This document shows positions 24,101 to 37,850 of a DNA stretch of 64,000 nt, piece by piece. The DNA is taken from contig NW_026870556.1 of NCBI RefSeq assembly GCF_963576545.1, positions 186,001 through 250,000 of the forward strand, read 5' to 3'. The stretch comes from Limanda limanda. Lineage: Eukaryota; Chordata; Actinopteri; Pleuronectiformes; Pleuronectidae. The notes beneath the pieces are model-generated. The model did no database searches and was not told the origin of the DNA. It worked only from the letters and a program-made list of their open reading frames with translations. Position numbers and translations under genes: made by a program. Every line of letters begins with the position of its first letter. Position 1 is the first letter of the stretch.

Positions 24101-27000
24101 ATAACTTTTTTTGTGAAGGTCGGAGAGACTTGGAAAGTGGTTGCATCTGGACTAATTTGGGTCCTGCGGATCGATTGGTACCATCCCCGAGCTTGTACGA
24201 CCTTCGGAAGAGGTCGACCGACGAAATTCCCCCAAATCTGAGGAGATATTCTTGAATAACTTTTTTTGTGAAGGTCGGAGAGACTTGCAAGTAGGCTCTA
24301 CCCCCACTAAATGGGGTAGCGCGCATCGATCGGTACCATCCTTGAGCTTCTCCGACTTTCGGAAGGGTTAGGGTTAGGGTTAGGGATGAAAGCACATAGG
24401 AGAAAGAGATATTCTTGAATAACTTTTTTTGTGAAGGTCGGAGAGACTTGCAAGTAGGCTCTACCCCCACTAAATGGGGTTGCGCGCATCGATCGGTACC
24501 ATCCTTGAGCTTCTCCGACTTTCGGAAGGGTTAGGGTTAGGGTTAGGGATGAAAGCACATAGGAGAAAGAGATATTCTTGAATAACTTTTTTTGTGAAGG
24601 TCGGAGAGACTTGGAAAGTGGTTGCATCTGGACTAATTTGGGTCCTGCGGATCGATTGGTACCATCCCCGAGCTTGTACGACCTTCGAAAGAGGTCGACC
24701 GACGAAATTCCCCCAAATCTGAGGAGATATTCTTGAATAACTTTTTTTGTGAAGGTCGGAGAGACTTGCAAGTAGGCTCTACCCCCACTAAATGGGGTAG
24801 CGCGCATCGATCGGTACCATCCTTGAGCTTCTCCGACTTTCGGAAGGGTTAGGGTTAGGGTTAGGGATGAAAGCACATAGGAGAAAGAGATATTCTTGAA
24901 TAACTTTTTTTGTGAAGGTCGGAGAGACTTGCAAGTAGGCTCTACCCCCACTAAATGGGGTTGCGCGCATCGATCAGTACCATCCTTGAGCTTCTCCGAC
25001 TTTCGGAAGGGTTAGGGTTAGGGATGAAAGCACATAGGAGAAAGAGATATTCTTGAATAACTTTTTTTGTGAAGGTCGGAGAGACTTGCAAGTAGGCTCT
25101 ACCCCCACTAAATGGGGTAGCGCGCATCGATCGGTACCATCCTTGAGCTTCTCCGACTTTCGGAAGGGTTAGGGTTAGGGATGAAAGCACATAGGAGAAA
25201 GAGATATTCTTGAATAACTTTTTTTGTGAAGGTCGGAGAGACTTGCAAGTAGGCTCTAACCCCACTAAATGGGGTTGCGCGCATCGATCGGTACCATCCT
25301 TGAGCTTCTCCGACTTTCGGAAGGGTTAGGGTTAGGGATGAAAGCACATAGGAGAAAGAGATATTCTTGAATAACTTTTTTTGTGAAGGTCGGAGAGACT
25401 TGGAAAGTGGTTGCATCTGGACTAATTTGGGTCCTGCGGATCGATTGGTACCATCCCCAAGCTTGTACGACCTTCGGAAGAGGTCGACAGACGAAATTCC
25501 CCCAAATCTGAGGAGATATTCTTGAATAACTTTTTTTGTGAAGGTCGGAGAGACTTGCAAGTAGGCTCTACCCCCACTAAATGGGGTAGCGCGCATGGAT
25601 CGGTACCATCCTTGAGCTTCTCCGACTTTCGGAAGGGTTAGGGTTAGGGTTAGGGATGAAAGCACATAGGAGAAAGAGATATTCTTGAATAACTTTTTTT
25701 GTGAAGGTCGGAGAGACTTGCAAGTAGGCTCTACCCCCACTAAATGGGGTTGCGCGCATCGATCGGTACCATCCTTGAGCTTCTCCGACTTTCGGAAGGG
25801 TTAGGGTTAGGGTTAGGGATGAAAGCACATAGGAGAAAGAGATATTCTTGAATAACTTTTTTTGTGAAGGTCGGAGAGACTTGGAAAGTGGTTGCATCTG
25901 GACTAATTTGGGTCCTGCGGATCGATTGGTACCATCCCCGAGCTTGTACGACCTTCGAAAGAGGTCGACCGACGAAATTCCCCCAAATCTGAGGAGATAT
26001 TCTTGAATAACTTTTTTTGTGAAGGTCGGAGAGACTTGCAAGTAGGCTCTACCCCCACTAAATGGGGTAGCGCGCATCGATCGGTACCATCTTTGAGCTT
26101 CTCCGACTTTCGGAAGGGTTAGGGTTAGGGTTAGGGATGAAAGCACATAGGAGAAAGAGATATTCTTGAATAACTTTTTTTGTGAAGGTCGGAGAGACTT
26201 GCAAGTAGGCTCTACCCCCACTAAATGGGGTAGCGCGCATCGATCGGTACTATCCTTGAGCTTCTCCGACTTTCGGAAGGGTTAGGGTTAGGGTTAGGGA
26301 TGAAAGCACATAGGAGAAAGAGATATTCTTGAATAACTTTTTTGTGAAGGTCGGAGAGACTTGCAAGTAGGCTCTACCCCCACTAAATGGGGTTGCGCGC
26401 ATCGATCGGTACCATCCTTGAGCTTCTCCGACTTTCGGAAGGGTTAGGGTTAGGGATGAAAGCACATAGGAGAAAGAGATATTCTTGAATAACTTTTTTT
26501 GTGAAGGTCGGAGAGACTTGCAAGTAGGCTCTACCCCCACTAAATGGGGTTGCGCGCATCGATCGGTACCATCCTTGAGCTTCTCCGACTTTCGGAAGGG
26601 TTAGGGTTAGGGTTAGGGATGAAAGCACATAGGAGAAAGAGATATTCTTGAATAACTTTTTTTGTGAAGGTCGGAGAGACTTGCAAGTAGGCTCTACCCC
26701 CACTAAATGGGGTTGCGCGCATCGATCGGTACCATCCTTGAGCTTCTCCGACTTTCGGAAGGGTTAGGGTTAGGGTTAGGGATGAAAGCACATAGGAGAA
26801 AGAGATATTCTTGAATAACTTTTTTTGTGAAGGTCGGAGAGACTTGGAAAGTGGTTGCATCTGGACTAATTTGGGTCCTGCGGATCGATTGGTACCATCC
26901 CCGAGCTTGTACGACCTTCGAAAGAGGTCGACCGACGAAATTCCCCCAAATCTGAGGAGAGATTCTTGAATAACTTTTTTTGTGAAGGTCGGAGAGACTT
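21101..27000 (+). repeat. HOR family 2, copy 1 (5900 bp)
   Basis: Diagnostic variants are GGTATAATCC near 21311, CTCTACTCCC near 22226, CACATTGGAG with ATCCTCGAGC (near 22801/22912 and again 799 bp later near 23600/23711), CTCTAACCCC near 25255, GCATGGATCGG near 25597, a T6 monomer at 26201-26362 and GGAGAGATTC near 26956. An A-A-B-A-A-B block at 23812-24767 (956 bp) is absent from copy 2 but present in copy 3. Confidence 0.9.
26201..26362 (+). repeat. A monomer with T6 instead of T7 (162 bp, representative)
   Basis: The poly-T run in the 3' block is six bases (26338-26343). Further T6 monomers start at 31145, 37051, 40248, 41048, 42166, 42966, 56517 and 57160. All directly precede another A monomer and all carry GGTACT, so they descend from one event spread by block duplication. 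The 1 bp loss is visible only by tracking monomer lengths. Confidence 0.88.
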
Positions 27001-30000
27001 GCAAGTAGGCTCTACCCCCACTAAATGGGGTAGCGCGCATCGATCGGTACCATCCTTGAGCTTCTCCGACTTTCGGAAGGGTTAGGGTTAGGGTTAGGGA
27101 TGAAAGCACATAGGAGAAAGAGATATTCTTGAATAACTTTTTTTGTGAAGGTCGGAGAGACTTGCAAGTAGGCTCTACCCCCACTAAATGGGGTTGCGCG
27201 CATCGATCGGTATAATCCTTGAGCTTCTCCGACTTTCGGAAGGGTTAGGGTTAGGGATGAAAGCACATAGGAGAAAGAGATATTCTTGAATAACTTTTTT
27301 TGTGAAGGTCGGAGAGACTTGCAAGTAGGCTCTACCCCCACTAAATGGGGTAGCGCGCATCGATCGGTACCATCCTTGAGCTTCTCCGACTTTCGGAAGG
27401 GTTAGGGTTAGGGTTAGGGATGAAAGCACATAGGAGAAAGAGATATTCTTGAATAACTTTTTTTGTGAAGGTCGGAGAGACTTGCAAGTAGGCTCTACCC
27501 CCACTAAATGGGGTTGCGCGCATCGATCGGTACCATCCTTGAGCTTCTCCGACTTTCGGAAGGGTTAGGGTTAGGGATGAAAGCACATAGGAGAAAGAGA
27601 TATTCTTGAATAACTTTTTTTGTGAAGGTCGGAGAGACTTGGAAAGTGGTTGCATCTGGACTAATTTGGGTCCTGCGGATCGATTGGTACCATCCCCGAG
27701 CTTGTACGACCTTCGGAAGAGGTCGACCGACGAAATTCCCCCAAATCTGAGGAGATATTCTTGAATAACTTTTTTTGTGAAGGTCGGAGAGACTTGCAAG
27801 TAGGCTCTACCCCCACTAAATGGGGTAGCGCGCATCGATCGGTACCATCCTTGAGCTTCTCCGACTTTCGGAAGGGTTAGGGTTAGGGTTAGGGATGAAA
27901 GCACATAGGAGAAAGAGATATTCTTGAATAACTTTTTTTGTGAAGGTCGGAGAGACTTGGAAAGTGGTTGCATCTGGACTAATTTGGGTCCTGCGGATCG
28001 ATTGGTACCATCCCCGAGCTTGTACGACCTTTGGAAGAGGTCGACCGACGAAATTCCCCCAAATCTGAGGAGATATTCTTGAATAACTTTTTTTGTGAAG
28101 GTCGGAGAGACTTGCAAGTAGGCTCTACTCCCACTAAATGGGGTAGCGCGCATCGATCGGTACCATCCTTGAGCTTCTCCGACTTTCGGAAGGGTTAGGG
28201 TTAGGGTTAGGGATGAAAGCACATAGGAGAAAGAGATATTCTTGAATAACTTTTTTTGTGAAGGTCGGAGAGACTTGCAAGTAGGCTCTACCCCCACTAA
28301 ATGGGGTAGCGCGCATCGATCGGTACTATCCTTGAGCTTCTCCGACTTTCGGAAGGGTTAGGGTTAGGGTTAGGGATGAAAGCACATAGGAGAAAGAGAT
28401 ATTCTTGAATAACTTTTTTTGTGAAGGTCGGAGAGACTTGGAAAGTGGTTGCATCTGGACTAATTTGGGTCCTGCAGATCGATTGGTACCATCCCCGAGC
28501 TTGTACGACCTTCGGAAGAGGTCGACCGACGAAATTCCCCCAAATCTGAGGAGATATTCTTGAATAACTTTTTTTGTGAAGGTCGGAGAGACTTGCAAGT
28601 AGGCTCTACCCCCACTAAATGGGGTAGCGCGCATCGATCGGTACCATCCTTGAGCTTCTCCGACTTTCGGAAGGGTTAGGGTTAGGGTTAGGGATGAAAG
28701 CACATTGGAGAAAGAGATATTCTTGAATAACTTTTTTTGTGAAGGTCGGAGAGACTTGGAAAGTGGTTGCATCTGGACTAATTTGGGTCCTGCGGATCGA
28801 TTGGTACCATCCTCGAGCTTGTACGACCTTCGGAAGAGGTCGACCGACGAAATTCCCCCAAATCTGAGGAGATATTCTTGAATAACTTTTTTTGTGAAGG
28901 TCGGAGAGACTTGCAAGTAGGCTCTACCCCCACTAAATGGGGTAGCGCGCATCGATCGGTACCATCCTTGAGCTTCTCCGACTTTCGGAAGGGTTAGGGT
29001 TAGGGTTAGGGATGAAAGCACATAGGAGAAAGAGATATTCTTGAATAACTTTTTTTGTGAAGGTCGGAGAGACTTGCAAGTAGGCTCTACCCCCACTAAA
29101 TGGGGTAGCGCGCATCGATCGGTACCATCCTTGAGCTTCTCCGACTTTCGGAAGGGTTAGGGTTAGGGTTAGGGATGAAAGCACATAGGAGAAAGAGATA
29201 TTCTTGAATAACTTTTTTTGTGAAGGTCGGAGAGACTTGGAAAGTGGTTGCATCTGGACTAATTTGGGTCCTGCAGATCGATTGGTACCATCCCCGAGCT
29301 TGTACGACCTTCGGAAGAGGTCGACCGACGAAATTCCCCCAAATCTGAGGAGATATTCTTGAATAACTTTTTTTGTGAAGGTCGGAGAGACTTGCAAGTA
29401 GGCTCTACCCCCACTAAATGGGGTAGCGCGCATCGATCGGTACCATCCTTGAGCTTCTCCGACTTTCGGAAGGGTTAGGGTTAGGGTTAGGGATGAAAGC
29501 ACATTGGAGAAAGAGATATTCTTGAATAACTTTTTTTGTGAAGGTCGGAGAGACTTGGAAAGTGGTTGCATCTGGACTAATTTGGGTCCTGCGGATCGAT
29601 TGGTACCATCCTCGAGCTTGTACGACCTTCGGAAGAGGTCGACCGACGAAATTCCCCCAAATCTGAGGAGATATTCTTGAATAACTTTTTTTGTGAAGGT
29701 CGGAGAGACTTGCAAGTAGGCTCTACCCCCACTAAATGGGGTAGCGCGCATCGATCGGTACCATCCTTGAGCTTCTCCGACTTTCGGAAGGGTTAGGGTT
29801 AGGGTTAGGGATGAAAGCACATAGGAGAAAGAGATATTCTTGAATAACTTTTTTTGTGAAGGTCGGAGAGACTTGCAAGTAGGCTCTACCCCCACTAAAT
29901 GGGGTTGCGCGCATCGATCAGTACCATCCTTGAGCTTCTCCGACTTTCGGAAGGGTTAGGGTTAGGGATGAAAGCACATAGGAGAAAGAGATATTCTTGA

Positions 30001-31944
30001 ATAACTTTTTTTGTGAAGGTCGGAGAGACTTGCAAGTAGGCTCTACCCCCACTAAATGGGGTAGCGCGCATCGATCGGTACCATCCTTGAGCTTCTCCGA
30101 CTTTCGGAAGGGTTAGGGTTAGGGATGAAAGCACATAGGAGAAAGAGATATTCTTGAATAACTTTTTTTGTGAAGGTCGGAGAGACTTGCAAGTAGGCTC
30201 TAACCCCACTAAATGGGGTTGCGCGCATCGATCGGTACCATCCTTGAGCTTCTCCGACTTTCGGAAGGGTTAGGGTTAGGGATGAAAGCACATAGGAGAA
30301 AGAGATATTCTTGAATAACTTTTTTTGTGAAGGTCGGAGAGACTTGGAAAGTGGTTGCATCTGGACTAATTTGGGTCCTGCGGATCGATTGGTACCATCC
30401 CCAAGCTTGTACGACCTTCGGAAGAGGTCGACAGACGAAATTCCCCCAAATCTGAGGAGATATTCTTGAATAACTTTTTTTGTGAAGGTCGGAGAGACTT
30501 GCAAGTAGGCTCTACCCCCACTAAATGGGGTAGCGCGCATGGATCGGTACCATCCTTGAGCTTCTCCGACTTTCGGAAGGGTTAGGGTTAGGGTTAGGGA
30601 TGAAAGCACATAGGAGAAAGAGATATTCTTGAATAACTTTTTTTGTGAAGGTCGGAGAGACTTGCAAGTAGGCTCTACCCCCACTAAATGGGGTTGCGCG
30701 CATCGATCGGTACCATCCTTGAGCTTCTCCGACTTTCGGAAGGGTTAGGGTTAGGGTTAGGGATGAAAGCACATAGGAGAAAGAGATATTCTTGAATAAC
30801 TTTTTTTGTGAAGGTCGGAGAGACTTGGAAAGTGGTTGCATCTGGACTAATTTGGGTCCTGCGGATCGATTGGTACCATCCCCGAGCTTGTACGACCTTC
30901 GAAAGAGGTCGACCGACGAAATTCCCCCAAATCTGAGGAGATATTCTTGAATAACTTTTTTTGTGAAGGTCGGAGAGACTTGCAAGTAGGCTCTACCCCC
31001 ACTAAATGGGGTAGCGCGCATCGATCGGTACCATCTTTGAGCTTCTCCGACTTTCGGAAGGGTTAGGGTTAGGGTTAGGGATGAAAGCACATAGGAGAAA
31101 GAGATATTCTTGAATAACTTTTTTTGTGAAGGTCGGAGAGACTTGCAAGTAGGCTCTACCCCCACTAAATGGGGTAGCGCGCATCGATCGGTACTATCCT
31201 TGAGCTTCTCCGACTTTCGGAAGGGTTAGGGTTAGGGTTAGGGATGAAAGCACATAGGAGAAAGAGATATTCTTGAATAACTTTTTTGTGAAGGTCGGAG
31301 AGACTTGCAAGTAGGCTCTACCCCCACTAAATGGGGTTGCGCGCATCGATCGGTACCATCCTTGAGCTTCTCCGACTTTCGGAAGGGTTAGGGTTAGGGA
31401 TGAAAGCACATAGGAGAAAGAGATATTCTTGAATAACTTTTTTTGTGAAGGTCGGAGAGACTTGCAAGTAGGCTCTACCCCCACTAAATGGGGTTGCGCG
31501 CATCGATCGGTACCATCCTTGAGCTTCTCCGACTTTCGGAAGGGTTAGGGTTAGGGTTAGGGATGAAAGCACATAGGAGAAAGAGATATTCTTGAATAAC
31601 TTTTTTTGTGAAGGTCGGAGAGACTTGCAAGTAGGCTCTACCCCCACTAAATGGGGTTGCGCGCATCGATCGGTACCATCCTTGAGCTTCTCCGACTTTC
31701 GGAAGGGTTAGGGTTAGGGTTAGGGATGAAAGCACATAGGAGAAAGAGATATTCTTGAATAACTTTTTTTGTGAAGGTCGGAGAGACTTGGAAAGTGGTT
31801 GCATCTGGACTAATTTGGGTCCTGCGGATCGATTGGTACCATCCCCGAGCTTGTACGACCTTCGAAAGAGGTCGACCGACGAAATTCCCCCAAATCTGAG
31901 GAGAGATTCTTGAATAACTTTTTTTGTGAAGGTCGGAGAGACTT
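27001..31944 (+). repeat. HOR family 2, copy 2 (4944 bp)
   Basis: This copy carries the same ordered markers as copy 1, at an offset of 5900 and then 4944 bp. The six-monomer block is missing: its place is the single A at 29712-29874, followed directly by the A157 at 29875. Unlike copy 3 it shares with copy 1 the CCCCAAGCTT variant (HindIII site at 30403-30408; 25459-25464 in copy 1). Confidence 0.9.
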
Positions 31945-34900
31945 GCAAGTAGGCTCTACCCCCACTAAATGGGGTAGCGCGCATCGATCGGTACCATCCT
32001 TGAGCTTCTCCGACTTTCGGAAGGGTTAGGGTTAGGGTTAGGGATGAAAGCACATAGGAGAAAGAGATATTCTTGAATAACTTTTTTTGTGAAGGTCGGA
32101 GAGACTTGCAAGTAGGCTCTACCCCCACTAAATGGGGTTGCGCGCATCGATCGGTATAATCCTTGAGCTTCTCCGACTTTCGGAAGGGTTAGGGTTAGGG
32201 ATGAAAGCACATAGGAGAAAGAGATATTCTTGAATAACTTTTTTTGTGAAGGTCGGAGAGACTTGCAAGTAGGCTCTACCCCCACTAAATGGGGTAGCGC
32301 GCATCGATCGGTACCATCCTTGAGCTTCTCCGACTTTCGGAAGGGTTAGGGTTAGGGTTAGGGATGAAAGCACATAGGAGAAAGAGATATTCTTGAATAA
32401 CTTTTTTTGTGAAGGTCGGAGAGACTTGCAAGTAGGCTCTACCCCCACTAAATGGGGTTGCGCGCATCGATCGGTACCATCCTTGAGCTTCTCCGACTTT
32501 CGGAAGGGTTAGGGTTAGGGATGAAAGCACATAGGAGAAAGAGATATTCTTGAATAACTTTTTTTGTGAAGGTCGGAGAGACTTGGAAAGTGGTTGCATC
32601 TGGACTAATTTGGGTCCTGCGGATCGATTGGTACCATCCCCGAGCTTGTACGACCTTCGGAAGAGGTCGACCGACGAAATTCCCCCAAATCTGAGGAGAT
32701 ATTCTTGAATAACTTTTTTTGTGAAGGTCGGAGAGACTTGCAAGTAGGCTCTACCCCCACTAAATGGGGTAGCGCGCATCGATCGGTACCATCCTTGAGC
32801 TTCTCCGACTTTCGGAAGGGTTAGGGTTAGGGTTAGGGATGAAAGCACATAGGAGAAAGAGATATTCTTGAATAACTTTTTTTGTGAAGGTCGGAGAGAC
32901 TTGGAAAGTGGTTGCATCTGGACTAATTTGGGTCCTGCGGATCGATTGGTACCATCCCCGAGCTTGTACGACCTTTGGAAGAGGTCGACCGACGAAATTC
33001 CCCCAAATCTGAGGAGATATTCTTGAATAACTTTTTTTGTGAAGGTCGGAGAGACTTGCAAGTAGGCTCTACTCCCACTAAATGGGGTAGCGCGCATCGA
33101 TCGGTACCATCCTTGAGCTTCTCCGACTTTCGGAAGGGTTAGGGTTAGGGTTAGGGATGAAAGCACATAGGAGAAAGAGATATTCTTGAATAACTTTTTT
33201 TGTGAAGGTCGGAGAGACTTGCAAGTAGGCTCTACCCCCACTAAATGGGGTAGCGCGCATCGATCGGTACTATCCTTGAGCTTCTCCGACTTTCGGAAGG
33301 GTTAGGGTTAGGGTTAGGGATGAAAGCACATAGGAGAAAGAGATATTCTTGAATAACTTTTTTTGTGAAGGTCGGAGAGACTTGGAAAGTGGTTGCATCT
33401 GGACTAATTTGGGTCCTGCAGATCGATTGGTACCATCCCCGAGCTTGTACGACCTTCGGAAGAGGTCGACCGACGAAATTCCCCCAAATCTGAGGAGATA
33501 TTCTTGAATAACTTTTTTTGTGAAGGTCGGAGAGACTTGCAAGTAGGCTCTACCCCCACTAAATGGGGTAGCGCGCATCGATCGGTACCATCCTTGAGCT
33601 TCTCCGACTTTCGGAAGGGTTAGGGTTAGGGTTAGGGATGAAAGCACATTGGAGAAAGAGATATTCTTGAATAACTTTTTTTGTGAAGGTCGGAGAGACT
33701 TGGAAAGTGGTTGCATCTGGACTAATTTGGGTCCTGCGGATCGATTGGTACCATCCTCGAGCTTGTACGACCTTCGGAAGAGGTCGACCGACGAAATTCC
33801 CCCAAATCTGAGGAGATATTCTTGAATAACTTTTTTTGTGAAGGTCGGAGAGACTTGCAAGTAGGCTCTACCCCCACTAAATGGGGTAGCGCGCATCGAT
33901 CGGTACCATCCTTGAGCTTCTCCGACTTTCGGAAGGGTTAGGGTTAGGGTTAGGGATGAAAGCACATAGGAGAAAGAGATATTCTTGAATAACTTTTTTT
34001 GTGAAGGTCGGAGAGACTTGCAAGTAGGCTCTACCCCCACTAAATGGGGTAGCGCGCATCGATCGGTACCATCCTTGAGCTTCTCCGACTTTCGGAAGGG
34101 TTAGGGTTAGGGTTAGGGATGAAAGCACATAGGAGAAAGAGATATTCTTGAATAACTTTTTTTGTGAAGGTCGGAGAGACTTGGAAAGTGGTTGCATCTG
34201 GACTAATTTGGGTCCTGCAGATCGATTGGTACCATCCCCGAGCTTGTACGACCTTCGGAAGAGGTCGACCGACGAAATTCCCCCAAATCTGAGGAGATAT
34301 TCTTGAATAACTTTTTTTGTGAAGGTCGGAGAGACTTGCAAGTAGGCTCTACCCCCACTAAATGGGGTAGCGCGCATCGATCGGTACCATCCTTGAGCTT
34401 CTCCGACTTTCGGAAGGGTTAGGGTTAGGGTTAGGGATGAAAGCACATTGGAGAAAGAGATATTCTTGAATAACTTTTTTTGTGAAGGTCGGAGAGACTT
34501 GGAAAGTGGTTGCATCTGGACTAATTTGGGTCCTGCGGATCGATTGGTACCATCCTCGAGCTTGTACGACCTTCGGAAGAGGTCGACCGACGAAATTCCC
34601 CCAAATCTGAGGAGATATTCTTGAATAACTTTTTTTGTGAAGGTCGGAGAGACTTGCAAGTAGGCTCTACCCCCACTAAATGGGGTAGCGCGCATCGATC
34701 GGTACCATCCTTGAGCTTCTCCGACTTTCGGAAGGGTTAGGGTTAGGGTTAGGGATGAAAGCACATAGGAGAAAGAGATATTCTTGAATAACTTTTTTTG
34801 TGAAGGTCGGAGAGACTTGCAAGTAGGCTCTACCCCCACTAAATGGGGTAGCGCGCATCGATCGGTACCATCCTTGAGCTTCTCCGACTTTCGGAAGGGT

Positions 34901-37850
34901 TAGGGTTAGGGTTAGGGATGAAAGCACATAGGAGAAAGAGATATTCTTGAATAACTTTTTTTGTGAAGGTCGGAGAGACTTGGAAAGTGGTTGCATCTGG
35001 ACTAATTTGGGTCCTGCGGATCGATTGGTACCATCCCCGAGCTTGTACGACCTTCGGAAGAGGTCGACCGACGAAATTCCCCCAAATCTGAGGAGATATT
35101 CTTGAATAACTTTTTTTGTGAAGGTCGGAGAGACTTGCAAGTAGGCTCTACCCCCACTAAATGGGGTAGCGCGCATCGATCGGTACCATCCTTGAGCTTC
35201 TCCGACTTTCGGAAGGGTTAGGGTTAGGGTTAGGGATGAAAGCACATAGGAGAAAGAGATATTCTTGAATAACTTTTTTTGTGAAGGTCGGAGAGACTTG
35301 CAAGTAGGCTCTACCCCCACTAAATGGGGTTGCGCGCATCGATCGGTACCATCCTTGAGCTTCTCCGACTTTCGGAAGGGTTAGGGTTAGGGTTAGGGAT
35401 GAAAGCACATAGGAGAAAGAGATATTCTTGAATAACTTTTTTTGTGAAGGTCGGAGAGACTTGGAAAGTGGTTGCATCTGGACTAATTTGGGTCCTGCGG
35501 ATCGATTGGTACCATCCCCGAGCTTGTACGACCTTCGAAAGAGGTCGACCGACGAAATTCCCCCAAATCTGAGGAGATATTCTTGAATAACTTTTTTTGT
35601 GAAGGTCGGAGAGACTTGCAAGTAGGCTCTACCCCCACTAAATGGGGTAGCGCGCATCGATCGGTACCATCCTTGAGCTTCTCCGACTTTCGGAAGGGTT
35701 AGGGTTAGGGTTAGGGATGAAAGCACATAGGAGAAAGAGATATTCTTGAATAACTTTTTTTGTGAAGGTCGGAGAGACTTGCAAGTAGGCTCTACCCCCA
35801 CTAAATGGGGTTGCGCGCATCGATCAGTACCATCCTTGAGCTTCTCCGACTTTCGGAAGGGTTAGGGTTAGGGATGAAAGCACATAGGAGAAAGAGATAT
35901 TCTTGAATAACTTTTTTTGTGAAGGTCGGAGAGACTTGCAAGTAGGCTCTACCCCCACTAAATGGGGTAGCGCGCATCGATCGGTACCATCCTTGAGCTT
36001 CTCCGACTTTCGGAAGGGTTAGGGTTAGGGATGAAAGCACATAGGAGAAAGAGATATTCTTGAATAACTTTTTTTGTGAAGGTCGGAGAGACTTGCAAGT
36101 AGGCTCTAACCCCACTAAATGGGGTTGCGCGCATCGATCGGTACCATCCTTGAGCTTCTCCGACTTTCGGAAGGGTTAGGGTTAGGGATGAAAGCACATA
36201 GGAGAAAGAGATATTCTTGAATAACTTTTTTTGTGAAGGTCGGAGAGACTTGGAAAGTGGTTGCATCTGGACTAATTTGGGTCCTGCGGATCGATTGGTA
36301 CCATCCCCGAGCTTGTACGACCTTCGGAAGAGGTCGACAGACGAAATTCCCCCAAATCTGAGGAGATATTCTTGAATAACTTTTTTTGTGAAGGTCGGAG
36401 AGACTTGCAAGTAGGCTCTACCCCCACTAAATGGGGTAGCGCGCATGGATCGGTACCATCCTTGAGCTTCTCCGACTTTCGGAAGGGTTAGGGTTAGGGT
36501 TAGGGATGAAAGCACATAGGAGAAAGAGATATTCTTGAATAACTTTTTTTGTGAAGGTCGGAGAGACTTGCAAGTAGGCTCTACCCCCACTAAATGGGGT
36601 TGCGCGCATCGATCGGTACCATCCTTGAGCTTCTCCGACTTTCGGAAGGGTTAGGGTTAGGGTTAGGGATGAAAGCACATAGGAGAAAGAGATATTCTTG
36701 AATAACTTTTTTTGTGAAGGTCGGAGAGACTTGGAAAGTGGTTGCATCTGGACTAATTTGGGTCCTGCGGATCGATTGGTACCATCCCCGAGCTTGTACG
36801 ACCTTCGAAAGAGGTCGACCGACGAAATTCCCCCAAATCTGAGGAGATATTCTTGAATAACTTTTTTTGTGAAGGTCGGAGAGACTTGCAAGTAGGCTCT
36901 ACCCCCACTAAATGGGGTAGCGCGCATCGATCGGTACCATCTTTGAGCTTCTCCGACTTTCGGAAGGGTTAGGGTTAGGGTTAGGGATGAAAGCACATAG
37001 GAGAAAGAGATATTCTTGAATAACTTTTTTTGTGAAGGTCGGAGAGACTTGCAAGTAGGCTCTACCCCCACTAAATGGGGTAGCGCGCATCGATCGGTAC
37101 TATCCTTGAGCTTCTCCGACTTTCGGAAGGGTTAGGGTTAGGGTTAGGGATGAAAGCACATAGGAGAAAGAGATATTCTTGAATAACTTTTTTGTGAAGG
37201 TCGGAGAGACTTGCAAGTAGGCTCTACCCCCACTAAATGGGGTTGCGCGCATCGATCGGTACCATCCTTGAGCTTCTCCGACTTTCGGAAGGGTTAGGGT
37301 TAGGGATGAAAGCACATAGGAGAAAGAGATATTCTTGAATAACTTTTTTTGTGAAGGTCGGAGAGACTTGCAAGTAGGCTCTACCCCCACTAAATTGGGT
37401 TGCGCGCATCGATCGGTACCATCCTTGAGCTTCTCCGACTTTCGGAAGGGTTAGGGTTAGGGTTAGGGATGAAAGCACATAGGAGAAAGAGATATTCTTG
37501 AATAACTTTTTTTGTGAAGGTCGGAGAGACTTGCAAGTAGGCTCTACCCCCACTAAATGGGGTTGCGCGCATCGATCGGTACCATCCTTGAGCTTCTCCG
37601 ACTTTCGGAAGGGTTAGGGTTAGGGTTAGGGATGAAAGCACATAGGAGAAAGAGATATTCTTGAATAACTTTTTTTGTGAAGGTCGGAGAGACTTGGAAA
37701 GTGGTTGCATCTGGACTAATTTGGGTCCTGCGGATCGATTGGTACCATCCCCGAGCTTGTACGACCTTCGAAAGAGGTCGACCGACGAAATTCCCCCAAA
37801 TCTGAGGAGATATTCTTGAATAACTTTTTTTGTGAAGGTCGGAGAGACTT
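31945..37850 (+). repeat. HOR family 2, copy 3 (5906 bp)
   Basis: This copy has the six-monomer block (34656-35617, 962 bp, with its first A carrying three hexamers) and the other family 2 markers. It lacks the CCCCAAGCTT variant and has TAAATTGGG near 37391. Near its end it has GGAGATATTC where copies 1 and 2 have GGAGAGATTC, so the switch to the next arrangement begins around the monomer at 37696-37850. Confidence 0.88.
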
